Part shown: piece after piece, positions 8,841-17,342 of the stretch
Position numbering within the stretch: position 1 is the first letter of the stretch
Layout: each line of letters opens with the position of its first letter
Source: Actinoplanes sp. N902-109
GTDB taxonomy: Bacteria; Actinomycetota; Actinomycetes; Mycobacteriales; Micromonosporaceae
Length of the DNA: 64,000 bases
Direction: 5' to 3'
Assembly: GCF_000389965.1 (NCBI RefSeq)
Contig: NC_021191.1
Location: forward strand, 7,565,501 to 7,629,500
The notes under the pieces: model-generated
What the model was told of the DNA's origin: nothing
Databases searched by the model: none
What the model saw: only the letters and a program-made list of their open reading frames with translations
Made by a program: the position numbers and the translations under genes

Positions 8841-9968
8841 CTAGTTGTTGTTGTTCCCGCCGTTGCCGCCACCGTTGCCGCCGCCGACCTCGATGCGGAC
8901 CGCGTCGAACGCCGGGGTCTGGTTGGCGCGCTGCATCATGGGGATGCGGTGCGAGCCGTCACCGGCCCACGAGGCGCACTGGAACAGGCCCTGCTGCGGC
9001 AGACCCGGCACCTGGATGGTCACCACGTCCGGGGCGGCACCACCCTGCTTGTCCTCGGTGGCCACGAAGAACGCGGGCACCGGGGCCGGGTCCGGCGCCT
9101 CGGAGGTGTTGTTCAGGATGCGGCAGGCGGTGTGGAAGTGACCGCGGACGATGCCGTTCTGCAGCACCGAGGACTCGACGTAGTAGCCACCCTGACCGGC
9201 CGCGAGGAAGCGGTCACGGATCAGGTTGCGGGTGCTCACCTTGAGCGTGAACGCCTGGTTGACGTCGACCTGGGTCGGCGCCTCGGTGATCAGCAGCGAC
9301 GGGTTGTTCTCCTGCGAGCCGACCTCACCGAACTCGGTGGAGACACAGCGGTTGCCGTCCTGGAAGCCGGCGTGCGGCTGGAGCTGGCTGGTGTCGCAGC
9401 TGTTGGTCAGGATGCCGAGACCGGCACCGGGCGGCGGGGTGGCAGCGCCACCGCCGTTGTTGCCGCCGGCGTTACCGCCGTTGTTGTTGCCGCCGTTGTT
9501 GCCACCCTGCTGACCGCCGGCCGAGGTGCTGGCCGACGCCGCCGGGCTGGCCGCACCGCCGTTGTTGCCACCACCGGTGTTACCACCGTTGTTGGCGCCG
9601 CCGTTGTTCTTCCCGCCGCCGTTGTTCTGCATCCACTGGCGGCACCGGGAGCGCAGTTGCTCGGTGGTCGGCACGTCACCCGCGCCGTCGTCGGCGTGCT
9701 GGGTGACCTTGCCCTTGTTGGTGGTGTAGGAGCCCGGCCGGGTCTCCGTCGACAGCTTGGACCGCTTCGGTGCCTGGATGTTGTTGCAGGCGGCCAGGGC
9801 CCGCTGCTGGTTGCGGCTCTTCGTGCTCGCGTCCGACACCTGCGTGACGGTGACGATGCTACCGAAGGCAACCACAGTGGCTACCGCGGCGATGATCCGG
9901 CGCCGACCGGTGAACCATGCGGGAAACCTGGATTCGCGCCGGTAGTGCGACCTTCGCATTGCTGACAC
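8841..9968 (-). CDS. Secreted 'pecanex-like' protein with Asn/Gly-rich linker
   Basis: A 375-residue exported protein of unknown role. A basic N terminus (MRRSHYRRESR) precedes a hydrophobic segment near residues 25-45, a signal or anchor. Residues about 115-180 form a low-complexity linker of NNGG-type repeats with Ser/Ala islands. The C-terminal 200 residues form the conserved domain seen in many actinobacterial secreted proteins annotated 'pecanex-like', with paired Cys, a GGYY motif, GHFHTACR and DGSHRIPMMQRANQ. A second in-frame ATG lies 9 nt inside. It is the last gene of the minus-strand envelope cluster. Confidence 0.8.
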   Translation of the reverse strand: MSAMRRSHYRRESRFPAWFTGRRRIIAAVATVVAFGSIVTVTQVSDASTKSRNQQRALAACNNIQAPKRSKLSTETRPGSYTTNKGKVTQHADDGAGDVPTTEQLRSRCRQWMQNNGGGKNNGGANNGGNTGGGNNGGAASPAASASTSAGGQQGGNNGGNNNGGNAGGNNGGGAATPPPGAGLGILTNSCDTSQLQPHAGFQDGNRCVSTEFGEVGSQENNPSLLITEAPTQVDVNQAFTLKVSTRNLIRDRFLAAGQGGYYVESSVLQNGIVRGHFHTACRILNNTSEAPDPAPVPAFFVATEDKQGGAAPDVVTIQVPGLPQQGLFQCASWAGDGSHRIPMMQRANQTPAFDAVRIEVGGGNGGGNGGNNNN

Positions 9969-10040
9969 CTTTCTGTGTCCACATGTGGCGGGCGGTGGGG
10001 CCGGCCGGGGGTGTTGCGGTTGCGGGTTGAGGGCTTGGGG

Positions 10041-10826
10041 TCAGCGCGTCCGGAAGATGCGCATGGTGGTGACCACGCCGGCCACCAGGGCTCCGGCGAG
10101 AACGAGCAGGATGACCGAGGTGCTGACCCCGGGAACGCCGCCCGAGCTGCTGGCCGCCGCGAGCATCGCGTTGTCGACCGGGACCGGCCCGGCGTTCGTC
10201 TTGGCCGGCGGCGGGGCGCTGGGCAGCGCGCCGTAGTCGACGATCCCGCTGCTCTCCAGCAGGGTCATGTGCGTCATCACGAACTGGTTGGTCTCCTGCG
10301 CCAGCTTGCGCACCGAGTCGTTGCGGGTGCTCGCCCGGATCGTCGCGATGGCCGGGAAGATCTTGCCGTGCGCCGCCCGCAGCCGGTCGACGTAGATCTG
10401 GTCGAACTGCTTCGAGGTCTTGGCATTCGCCATCTCGTTGAGCCAGCCCTGCTGATCGTTGTTCGGCAGGTTGGGCAGTTGGATCCCGAGCTTCTTGGCG
10501 ACCGCCACGTCGAGCTTGTCCAGCGCGACGTGCTGCGCACCGATCGAGGCGCCGACCTTCTGGATCGTCGGATCCTCGGACTTCTCCTGCGCCATGTTGC
10601 TGGCCGGGACCTCCCACAGACCGGCGAGCCGGACCTTGATGACGAAGTCCTTGTCAGCAGCGGAGAGGTCGCCCTTGGCGTCGTCGGTGAGGCCGGTGTT
10701 CGGCGGCACCGGGACACCGTCGGCAGCCCTGGCCGCGCCGGCCGGGGCCAGCAGGAACGCCAGGGTCATTGCCAGGACGCCCACGAGCCCGCGATCGAGC
10801 CGGCGGGAGGAGCGGGCGGCAATCAT
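10041..10826 (-). CDS. DUF4142 secreted, membrane-anchored protein
   Basis: A 261-residue exported protein with a signal peptide (hydrophobic run LVGVLAMTLAFLLAPAGAARA), a helical DUF4142 domain from about residue 50 to 190, and a C-terminal transmembrane helix (SVILLVLAGALVAGVV) with basic end (MRIFRTR). DUF4142 proteins are ferritin-like helical bundles of the cell envelope with no settled function. The DUF4142 HV-type segments AQHVALDKLDV and MTHMTLLESSG are visible. It has its own ECF-type promoter at 10871-10899, shared in form with the sigma gene. Confidence 0.85.
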   Translation of the reverse strand: MIAARSSRRLDRGLVGVLAMTLAFLLAPAGAARAADGVPVPPNTGLTDDAKGDLSAADKDFVIKVRLAGLWEVPASNMAQEKSEDPTIQKVGASIGAQHVALDKLDVAVAKKLGIQLPNLPNNDQQGWLNEMANAKTSKQFDQIYVDRLRAAHGKIFPAIATIRASTRNDSVRKLAQETNQFVMTHMTLLESSGIVDYGALPSAPPPAKTNAGPVPVDNAMLAAASSSGGVPGVSTSVILLVLAGALVAGVVTTMRIFRTR

Positions 10827-10870
10827 CTTTCACACCTCCGACAATGCAGGGGAAACGATTCCGGCGAATG

Positions 10871-10899
10871 CTGACGCCAGAAACGCTAGGAGCAGTTCA
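10871..10899 (-). promoter_or_regulatory. ECF-type promoter of the DUF4142 gene (TGAACT-N17-CGTCAG)
   Basis: On the minus strand a -35 TGAACT (10899-10894) and a -10 CGTCAG (10876-10871) are 17 bp apart, 45 nt before the ATG. The -35 matches TGAACC at 5 of 6 positions. The -10 shares its CGT with the promoters at 11733-11761 and 13415-13443. Confidence 0.6.
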
Positions 10900-10970
10900 A
10901 GCGGTGCCGCAATGGAACAAGGCGGCGGTGAAAGCGAATTAAAGAAGACTTATGAATGCCAATTTCGCAC

Positions 10971-11690
10971 TCAGTAGCTGTAATCGGACCCGGTGTCGCT
11001 GTCGCTGTCCTTGTCGTCCGCCGGCGGCGCGACGGCCTTGCTCGGGGCGGGCAGACAGGTCAGGTTCTTGGTGCCCTCGGGGGTGACCACGAACCACGCC
11101 GAGGCGACGTTCTGGCCCTTCCACGACCCCGGCTTCTTGTCGCCGATGTACGTGTACAGCGGCCAGTTGTTGATCGTCAGCTGCTGGGTGCCGTCCTCGC
11201 GTTCCACGGTGCCCACGAGCTTGGCGTCGACCCCGTCCAGCTTGGGCGTCTCACCCTTGTTGATCAGGGCGGGCGGCCAGACCTTGGCGCAGTCGCCGTA
11301 GCAGGTGGTCTTGGCCTCCGGCTTGGCCTGGTCCTTGTCGAAGCGGTAGAGCACGTAACCGTCCTGGTTCTGAACGGTCTCGCCCATCTTCTTGACCTTG
11401 GCCGCGGTCAGCTCGGTGGTCACCTCGTCATCGGCCAGCTGCGGGGTGTCGGCCTCGTCGGCACCGTCGTCGGTCTCCGCGCCGGGGCTGGCACCCGGCG
11501 TCGCGCCGGGGGTCGCCCCCGCGGTGGCACCGGGCGTCGCGGCGACCGCGTTGGCCGCGGGCTCGGCGCCGTAGTCAGTGGTGCTGCTGCCGCTGTCGCC
11601 GCTGTAGCCGGCCGGGGCGCAACCGGGCAGCGTGAAGGCCGCCGCGATCGCAGCGCTGACGACGATCAACTTCCGCTTCTCCGGTACCAC
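10971..11690 (-). CDS. Lipoprotein with 'secreted repeat of unknown function' domains
   Basis: A 239-residue lipoprotein: basic N terminus, hydrophobic segment and lipobox TLPGC near residues 20-24. A low-complexity linker rich in PGATPGA repeats follows, then two copies of the short envelope repeat (DGYVLYRFDKD...CYGDCAKVWPP, and WPLYTYIGDKKPG...W). The same domain family occurs in surface lipoproteins proposed to bind heme or take part in electron transfer; function is not settled. The tail is acidic (DDKDSDSD). Start is GTG 11690 with GGAGGG 5 nt upstream. A TCAACC-N17-CGTACT promoter lies 43 nt upstream. Confidence 0.85.
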   Translation of the reverse strand: MVPEKRKLIVVSAAIAAAFTLPGCAPAGYSGDSGSSTTDYGAEPAANAVAATPGATAGATPGATPGASPGAETDDGADEADTPQLADDEVTTELTAAKVKKMGETVQNQDGYVLYRFDKDQAKPEAKTTCYGDCAKVWPPALINKGETPKLDGVDAKLVGTVEREDGTQQLTINNWPLYTYIGDKKPGSWKGQNVASAWFVVTPEGTKNLTCLPAPSKAVAPPADDKDSDSDTGSDYSY

Positions 11691-11732
11691 GAGAGCCCTC
11701 CACTTTGATCATTCAACTCCGTGTCGCGCAGT

Positions 11733-11761
11733 AGTACGGCTCCAGCCGCCGCTGAGGTTGA
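11733..11761 (-). promoter_or_regulatory. ECF-type promoter of the lipoprotein gene (TCAACC-N17-CGTACT)
   Basis: On the minus strand the -35 TCAACC (11761-11756) and -10 CGTACT (11738-11733) are exactly 17 bp apart, and the -10 is identical to that of the sigma gene at 13420-13415. The distance to the start codon is also similar (43 against 36 nt). Confidence 0.65.
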
Positions 11762-11830
11762 ACGCAGATCCGATTAAGTTCCGGGAAATTTCTTTGAACC
11801 CTTCGGCCGGACGATCCGTAAATGAAAGGA

Positions 11831-11856
11831 CCCGCAGGCCAGAAAGTGGCTGCGGG
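11831..11856 (-). terminator. Second hairpin downstream of the anti-sigma gene
   Basis: The arms cccgcaggcca and tggctgcggg pair with one bulge around a 5-nt loop. It lies directly beyond the U-tract terminator and may act as a backup terminator. Confidence 0.45.
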
Positions 11857-11875
11857 TGATGAGGTGTTCACGAAA

Positions 11876-11905
11876 AAAGCCCGGCCGCTGGCGCGGCCGG
11901 GCTTT
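11876..11905 (-). terminator. Rho-independent terminator of the sigma/anti-sigma operon
   Basis: A perfect 12-bp stem (11876-11887 with 11894-11905) with a 6-nt loop is followed on the minus strand by six U residues (the A-run 11873-11878 on the plus strand). It begins 12 nt after the anti-sigma stop codon. This is the clearest intrinsic terminator in the window. Confidence 0.85.
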
Positions 11906-11916
11906 GTCGAAAGGTT

Positions 11917-12702
11917 TTACTGACCGACGCTGACCAGCGTGTCGGCGCTGCCGTCCGACTTGACGTCGTCGACCTTGACATAGGCGATCTGGTTGCGCGG
12001 GGTGGCGGTGACGGCCTGCAGCAGCAGCGGCTCCTTCTGCTCCGCGGTGCCCCAGCCCTTCTCCCCCACCTTCCAGCTGGACAGCACCTCGGAGGTGCCG
12101 TCGGTGCGGACCGCGACGAGCCGGCAGGTGCGCGGGCCCTCGATGTTGGCGATCGCGAAGGACACCTGGGTGCCCCAGTCCTTGGGCTGGAACGCCACCT
12201 CGGCCTTGACGCCGCTGCGCGGGTCCTCGCCGCCGACGACCTCGCCGGTCAGGTCCAGACCACCGATGCCGATCCCGTCACCCGGGTCGGGCAGCGGGTC
12301 GATCTTCTTGCTGGAGGCCGCCGCCTGGGTGGTCGAGCCGCCCGACGACTGCTCCGGCGCGAGCCACTTGCCACCCGCGAACAGGGCACCGATGGAGAGC
12401 ATCGCGAACACCACGACCGCCGCGGCGAGCGAGTACAGCCGACGGCTGTTGGCCCGGCGCCGCTCGGTCCGTACCTCCCCGATCATCTTCTTGAGCACGA
12501 GCCCGTCCTTGCGGGACTGCTCGGTGGCCACCAGCGCGTCGGCGTCGACATCGCTGAGGATGTCCACGACCGGCAGCAGCGACTCCAGCTCGATGGCACA
12601 GGCCGGGCAGTCGATCAGGTGGTCCTCGAAGCGCTCGGCATCGCGCTCGTCGAGAACCCCGAGGGCGTACGCGGCCACGTCGAAGTGCTGTTCCTGCGTC
12701 AT
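11917..12702 (-). CDS. Zinc-binding anti-sigma factor (ZAS/zf-HC2), membrane-anchored
   Basis: A 261-residue anti-sigma factor. The N-terminal zinc domain contains the H...CPAC signature (FEDHLIDCPAC, residues about 25-35) that clamps ECF sigma factors. A transmembrane helix lies near residues 93-115 (AAAVVVFAMLSIGALFAGG). The extracytoplasmic C-terminal domain of about 140 residues should sense the envelope signal. The start ATG overlaps the sigma stop (TAATG), so the two proteins are translationally coupled at near 1:1. It resembles RslA-type partners of SigL-like sigma factors. Confidence 0.9.
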   Translation of the reverse strand: MTQEQHFDVAAYALGVLDERDAERFEDHLIDCPACAIELESLLPVVDILSDVDADALVATEQSRKDGLVLKKMIGEVRTERRRANSRRLYSLAAAVVVFAMLSIGALFAGGKWLAPEQSSGGSTTQAAASSKKIDPLPDPGDGIGIGGLDLTGEVVGGEDPRSGVKAEVAFQPKDWGTQVSFAIANIEGPRTCRLVAVRTDGTSEVLSSWKVGEKGWGTAEQKEPLLLQAVTATPRNQIAYVKVDDVKSDGSADTLVSVGQ

Positions 12703-13379
12703 TACTCGGTCACCCCCCGCTGCTGCAGAGCCGTACGCAGGGCCCGCAGGGCGTAGTACACACGCGACTTGGCCGTACCCAGAGGCAGGCCGAGCACCTC
12801 CGCCGCCTCCGGAACGGTCCGGCCACGGAAGTAGGTCTCGACGAGGATCTCGCGGTGCGACTGGCTCAGCGTACGCAGGCTGTCGGTCACCGTCATCAGC
12901 TGCAGCACCCGGTCGGTGTCGTCGGCGGTGCTGGGGAAGCTCTCCAGCTCCCGGTCGTACGTCTCCGGCGGCCGGGCGCTGACGCTGCGGTGCTCGTCGA
13001 TCGCGATCCGCCGGGCCACCGTGACCAGCCACGGGCGCAGCGACTGCTGCCCCTGGGCGCCGAGGCGGTGCGCGTTGCGCCAGGCCCGCAGCAGCGTCTC
13101 CTGCACGATGTCCTCGGCGCGCTGCCGGTCACCGCCGGTCAGCCGCAGCACGAACATCAGCAGCGGACCCGCGTGCTCCTCGTAGAGCATGCGGACCAGG
13201 GTGTCCTCGTGACTCGCGGTCGCGGACCCGGCCTCATGACGGGCCTGTCGCGGCATCACGCCGTCATCATTGCCAGCACTACGGCCTCCGTCGAGAGCCT
13301 GCCACCGGCCTCCGGAACGCTGCTGTGTCATGACGCCCACCTCGTCGTGCGTGAGCCGCTCCATGACCGTCGCATGCAT
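12702..13379 (-). CDS. ECF (extracytoplasmic function) RNA polymerase sigma factor, SigL-like
   Basis: A 225-residue sigma-70 family protein. Region 2 (from about residue 63, RMLYEEHAGPLLMFVLRLTG, DRQRAEDIVQETLLRAW) recognises the -10 element. Region 4 (from about 165, LSQSHREILVETYFRGRTVPEAAEVLGLPLGTAKSRV) recognises the -35. A 55-residue N-terminal extension is disordered. An ideal AGGAGG lies 5 nt before the ATG. The gene is autoregulated if the promoter at 13415-13443 is used, since the same motif precedes two downstream secreted-protein genes. It is co-transcribed with its anti-sigma factor. Confidence 0.9.
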   Translation of the reverse strand: MHATVMERLTHDEVGVMTQQRSGGRWQALDGGRSAGNDDGVMPRQARHEAGSATASHEDTLVRMLYEEHAGPLLMFVLRLTGGDRQRAEDIVQETLLRAWRNAHRLGAQGQQSLRPWLVTVARRIAIDEHRSVSARPPETYDRELESFPSTADDTDRVLQLMTVTDSLRTLSQSHREILVETYFRGRTVPEAAEVLGLPLGTAKSRVYYALRALRTALQQRGVTE

Positions 13380-13823
13380 CGATTCCTCCTGCCGGTGCCT
13401 TCCCCGTCGCCCCTAGTACGGACGGGAGTGGCCGGCGGGATCAAACCCAGCGGGAAATTTTCCGGACCGGGCGCAGGCACGGGAGCATCGACGCGCAGTC
13501 GCAAGAGGTTCCTCCGGTTCCAGGCGCGTATGGGCGCGCTCGTACGCCCGCGGAAACGCGGGTGCATCAAGGCGCGCATGGGGGGCGCTGCATCCACGGG
13601 AACCGATTCGGTTTCCGGGGCACGCGAATAATACTCAGCGGAACGGTTTCGTCGACAGACGCGCAGTCCGTATCCCACACGCTCGTACGATGTCGCATCA
13701 GCAGCGGGTCACGCACCATACACAGGCCGTCGAAACGGCGGCCTCGATCGGCAGCATTGAGTAATCCGCCGACTGCGACGAGCAGGTCCCCCGCTTACCG
13801 ATGAAAGGTACGAAACCGACCAA
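13380..13823. other. Intergenic region upstream of the sigma gene
   Basis: About 440 bases between the NurA gene and the sigma gene, with lower and irregular GC compared with its neighbours. It holds the sigma promoter at its right edge as seen from that gene (13415-13443) and an imperfect palindrome near 13599-13616 (ggaaccga / tcggtttcc). I see no gene or RNA in the rest. Confidence 0.6.
13415..13443 (-). promoter_or_regulatory. Autoregulatory ECF promoter of the sigma gene (TGATCC-N17-CGTACT)
   Basis: Minus strand: -35 TGATCC (13443-13438), 17-bp spacer, -10 CGTACT (13420-13415), 36 nt before the ATG. The layout matches the TGAACC / CGT consensus known for SigL-type ECF factors of mycobacteria. 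Confidence 0.65.
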
Positions 13824-14795
13824 TCACCGCTGCCGGGCGGTCGCCAGGGTCAGCGCCCGGTGCAGGACGCGGGCGTCGCCCAGCATGCCGCGCAACCTCT
13901 TCTCCAGGCCGGCGATCGGGATCAGGTTCTGCGGGGCACGCGGGTCCTTGTACGCCGAGGAGGCGAACCGGGGCAGCGTCACCGCCGACAGGTTGGCCAG
14001 CTCGACGGCCTGATCCGGGGTCAGGTCCGGGGAGCACTCGATGCGGACGATGCCGGACCAGGGCGCCCCGGACGCGCCGGGCAGCCGCAGATACCAGGAC
14101 CAGCCGCCCCAGACCGTGCCGAGGGCGAAGACGGGGGTCCGCTGCGCCGGTTTCAAGGCCGTCACGACCTGCGTCAGCGTGGCCGTCAGATATTGCTTCT
14201 GCTGGGTCTTCACATAGCCGATGGTGCGCGGCAGCTGGCGGCGGTTACGCAGCGGACCGTCGACGACCAGCAGATCGGCGCCGTCCGAGCCGTACGCGCG
14301 GGCCTCGCCGGAGATGTCGATCTCGAGCGCGGTCAACGACGGCTGCACGGCGGCGGGCAGCTTGCTGGCCTCGCCCGTGCCGCTGACCCGGTGCACCGCG
14401 TAGCGGACCGAACCGGCCTGCACGTCCTCCGCCGTCGGGCTGGCCGTGAACAGGCCCCGGGCCACCCGCGCCCCGGCCAGGTGGGCCTTGCCGTTGCGCA
14501 GGTCGCAGCAGACCACACCGGCCGCATAGGACGCCGCCAGGCCGGGGAAGGACTGACCGTCCTCCTCGGCGGTCCACAACCCGGCGTCGTTGCGGCGCAC
14601 GCCGTCGACCAGGTAGACGACGTCCGGGGCGGCCAGCCGGGCCGGGACGTCGATCGGGGCCCACTGGGCCGCCGGCACCTCGACGTCGGTGTCCACCTGG
14701 GCGCTGCTCGGGGACGCCGGCCCGTCGCCGCCGTCCCCCTCGAACGACGCGCCATAGGCGGGATCCCACGCGTCGACGAACATGCGAGGGCTCAC
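13824..14795 (-). CDS. nurA: NurA-domain 5'-3' nuclease
   Basis: A 323-residue NurA-fold nuclease expected to resect DNA ends together with HerA and the Mre11/Rad50-like SbcCD pair. The family's catalytic Asp-Gly is seen in VVYLVDGVRRND near residue 60, followed by a Gly-rich stretch and a long conserved middle with ALEIDISGEARAY and DLLVVDGPL, which carries the second acidic site. The C-terminal part has AVTLPRFAS and SAYKDPRAPQN, which match the actinobacterial subgroup. The start GTG overlaps the SbcC stop by 4 nt (GTGA), so it is translationally coupled and last in the operon. Confidence 0.82.
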   Translation of the reverse strand: MSPRMFVDAWDPAYGASFEGDGGDGPASPSSAQVDTDVEVPAAQWAPIDVPARLAAPDVVYLVDGVRRNDAGLWTAEEDGQSFPGLAASYAAGVVCCDLRNGKAHLAGARVARGLFTASPTAEDVQAGSVRYAVHRVSGTGEASKLPAAVQPSLTALEIDISGEARAYGSDGADLLVVDGPLRNRRQLPRTIGYVKTQQKQYLTATLTQVVTALKPAQRTPVFALGTVWGGWSWYLRLPGASGAPWSGIVRIECSPDLTPDQAVELANLSAVTLPRFASSAYKDPRAPQNLIPIAGLEKRLRGMLGDARVLHRALTLATARQR

Positions 14796-17281
14796 AGGCC
14801 GACCCTTTCCACGTGTGCCGTCCGGGCGTCCTTGTGCACCTCGAAGCGCACCGGGACGCGTTCTGCCAGGGCGTGGACGTGGGTGACCACGCCGACCATC
14901 CGGTCCCCGCGGGCGGCCAGGTTCTCCAAGGTGGCGGCGACCACGTCCAGCGTGCCCGCGTCCAGCGTGCCGAAGCCCTCGTCGAGCACGATGGACTCCA
15001 GGCTGGCCGCGGTCGTGGACATGCCGGCCAGCTGCTCGGACAGGGCGAGCGCCAGGGCCAGTGACGCCTGGAACGTCTCGCCGCCGGACAGCGTGCGCAC
15101 CCCGCGCCGCAGCCCGGCGTCGTGCTGGTCGATGACGTAGAACTCGCCCTTGTCGTGCATCAGTTCGTACTGGTCGCTGGTGAGCTCGCGGAGGATCCGG
15201 GACGCCCCGGCGACCAGCAGGTCGAGGGCCTCCTCGAGAAGCCACCGCTCGAAGTTGTTGGCCCGCAGGTGCCCGGCGAGCGACTTGGCCACCCGGTGCT
15301 CGCGGACCAGCCCGGCCCGCTGCTCGGCGTAGGCCAGCGCCTGCTCGCGCCGGTCGTTGAGACGCTGCCAGGTCCCCTCGGCGGTGGCCGCTGCGACCGC
15401 CGCGGCCCGGAGGAGATCGGCGTCGGCACCCCCGGCCGGCGCCACCAGGCCCGCCTCGGTGAACAGGGTGAGCACAGCCGCGCGGGCCTGCCGGGTCTCC
15501 TGGGCGGCGGCCTCCACAGCGGCGACCGCCTCGGTCCGGGCGGCCTCCCGCTGCCGGGCGGACTCGGCCGCCCACGCCACCAGCGTGGCCCAGGCCCCGG
15601 CGAGGTCGTCCCGGTCGGCCGGGGGCGGCCCGAACCGCGCCACGGCGTCCCGTACGGCGTCGAACGCGCGCCACGCGGCCCGTTGCTGCTCCTCGGCCGC
15701 GGCCACGGCCCGCTGAGCTCCGCGCTGCGCCTCGCGGGCCGCCCGGACCTCCGCCCCGGCCTCGTCGAGTTTGCGCTGCAACCGGGTCAGCTCGGCCAGC
15801 TGGGCCTTGAGCGCCTCCTGCCCGGGCGAGTCGGTCAGCGCCGCCTTGACCTCGGCGAGCCGGGACTTGTGATGCTCGAACTGGGCGCGCTTGCGGTCCA
15901 GCCCGCGTTCCAGCTCGCGGGCCACCGCGTCGCGCTGCTTCCAGGCCTTGGCCGCGACGTCGGCCGCGGCCCGGGCCGCCTTGCCCTGGCGCTCGGCCGC
16001 CTGCACCGCCGAGCCCTCGGGCATGGCCGGCACTGTCGTCACCGGTTGCTCACACACCGGGCAGTCGTGCCCGGCCACCAGATGCGCGCGCAGCGCCACG
16101 GCCCGGTCGACGGTCTGCGCCTCGGCATAGTCCAGGCGGGCCTGCTCCAGCAGTTGTTCCGCGCCGACATGGGCGTGCTGGGCCAGCTCGGCAGCGGCGA
16201 CGGCGTCCTTCCACTCGACCTCCGCGACCGACACCTCACCGGAGAACCACTCGGCCTGCCCGGTGAGCCGGTCGAACTCGACGTGCCGGTCGAGCAGCAG
16301 ACCGAGCGAGCCGGCGTCCCCCGCGGCGGCGAGCTCGCCCCGCGTCTTGTCCTCGCGCTCCTCGGCCGAGCGCACGGCGGTCGCCGCTTCCTCGGCCCGG
16401 ACCCGCGCGGTGGCCGCCGCCTCGGCGACCTGCGCGCTGCCGGCCGGGGTGCGCACCCGCGACAGCGCGGCCAGCTCCCCGGCGATCGCGTCGCGGGCCG
16501 TGGCCAGCTCGGTCTCGCGGTCGCGCACCCGCTCGAGACCGGGCACCGCCTGCTCGACAGCCGTGGTCAGCGCGCGCATCGCGGCGAGCCGGTCGGCGGC
16601 CTCGGTCACCGCCTCCTCGCTCGCGTCCGCCAGCGCCTCCAGATGCTGATCGACGACCTGGAGCTGGTTGTCGGCCTTGGCGGAGCGGGCGGTTGCCCGG
16701 GTCTGCACCTCCTCGTAGACGTGCAGGCCGAGCAGGTTGACCAGGATCTGCTGGCGGGTGGCCGGCTTGGCGTGCAGGAAGTCGGCGAACTGGCCCTGCG
16801 GCAGCACCACACAGCTGGTGAACTGCTCGTAGGGCAGCCCGACGGCGGCGACGACGGCCTCGTCCATCTCAGCCGGTGTGCCGGCCAGCACATCACCCAG
16901 ATCGTCCAGGCTCATGCCGGTGTCGAGCCGGGTCACGTCGAAGCCGGGCGGCATCAGCTGCAGGCCGGCCCCGGCCGTCTTGACGTTGCCGCGGCCGTCG
17001 CGGCGCACCACGCGGGTCGCCACGTACCGCGAGCCCGCCGACTCGAAGACCAGCCGGACCCGGGCCTCGGCCGCCGAGGGGGCGAGCGCGTTGCCGATGC
17101 CGCGCGTGCCGCCCCACCGCGGCACCGTGCCGTACAGGGCGAAACAGATCGCGTCGAGCACCGTCGACTTGCCCGAGCCGGTCGGGCCGACCAGGGCGAA
17201 ATAGTCGGCGTCGGTGAAGTCGACGGTGGTCTCCTCGCGGAACACCGTGAACCCCGCCATGTCCAGCCGCAGAGGTCTCAT
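14792..17281 (-). CDS. sbcC: SbcC/Rad50-type SMC-like ATPase
   Basis: An 829-residue Rad50-like ATPase that tethers and opens DNA ends with SbcD. Walker A is GPTGSGKST near residue 35 and the signature motif is LSGGETFQ near 732. Walker B is IVLDEGFGTLD near 765. Two long Ala/Glu/Arg-rich coiled-coil arms meet at a zinc hook CPVC near residue 407. ATG 17281 (MRPLRLDMAGF) is the natural start, since Rad50 proteins begin just before this beta-strand. A second ATG lies 21 nt upstream. It lies 61 nt downstream of SbcD and overlaps NurA. Confidence 0.93.
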   Translation of the reverse strand: MRPLRLDMAGFTVFREETTVDFTDADYFALVGPTGSGKSTVLDAICFALYGTVPRWGGTRGIGNALAPSAAEARVRLVFESAGSRYVATRVVRRDGRGNVKTAGAGLQLMPPGFDVTRLDTGMSLDDLGDVLAGTPAEMDEAVVAAVGLPYEQFTSCVVLPQGQFADFLHAKPATRQQILVNLLGLHVYEEVQTRATARSAKADNQLQVVDQHLEALADASEEAVTEAADRLAAMRALTTAVEQAVPGLERVRDRETELATARDAIAGELAALSRVRTPAGSAQVAEAAATARVRAEEAATAVRSAEEREDKTRGELAAAGDAGSLGLLLDRHVEFDRLTGQAEWFSGEVSVAEVEWKDAVAAAELAQHAHVGAEQLLEQARLDYAEAQTVDRAVALRAHLVAGHDCPVCEQPVTTVPAMPEGSAVQAAERQGKAARAAADVAAKAWKQRDAVARELERGLDRKRAQFEHHKSRLAEVKAALTDSPGQEALKAQLAELTRLQRKLDEAGAEVRAAREAQRGAQRAVAAAEEQQRAAWRAFDAVRDAVARFGPPPADRDDLAGAWATLVAWAAESARQREAARTEAVAAVEAAAQETRQARAAVLTLFTEAGLVAPAGGADADLLRAAAVAAATAEGTWQRLNDRREQALAYAEQRAGLVREHRVAKSLAGHLRANNFERWLLEEALDLLVAGASRILRELTSDQYELMHDKGEFYVIDQHDAGLRRGVRTLSGGETFQASLALALALSEQLAGMSTTAASLESIVLDEGFGTLDAGTLDVVAATLENLAARGDRMVGVVTHVHALAERVPVRFEVHKDARTAHVERVGL

Positions 17282-17342
17282 GCTCGCGCTCCGCACGAGC
17301 ATGAGACCAGGGCGCCGGGTTGCCTGCGTTCGCTGCGCTCAC

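Noticed and set aside
6705..9965. Very long plus-strand open frame opposite several genes
   Set aside because: It is antisense to the HAD, ROK, glycosylase and secreted-protein genes. In this GC-rich DNA, antisense frames stay open by base composition. No protein family is recognisable.
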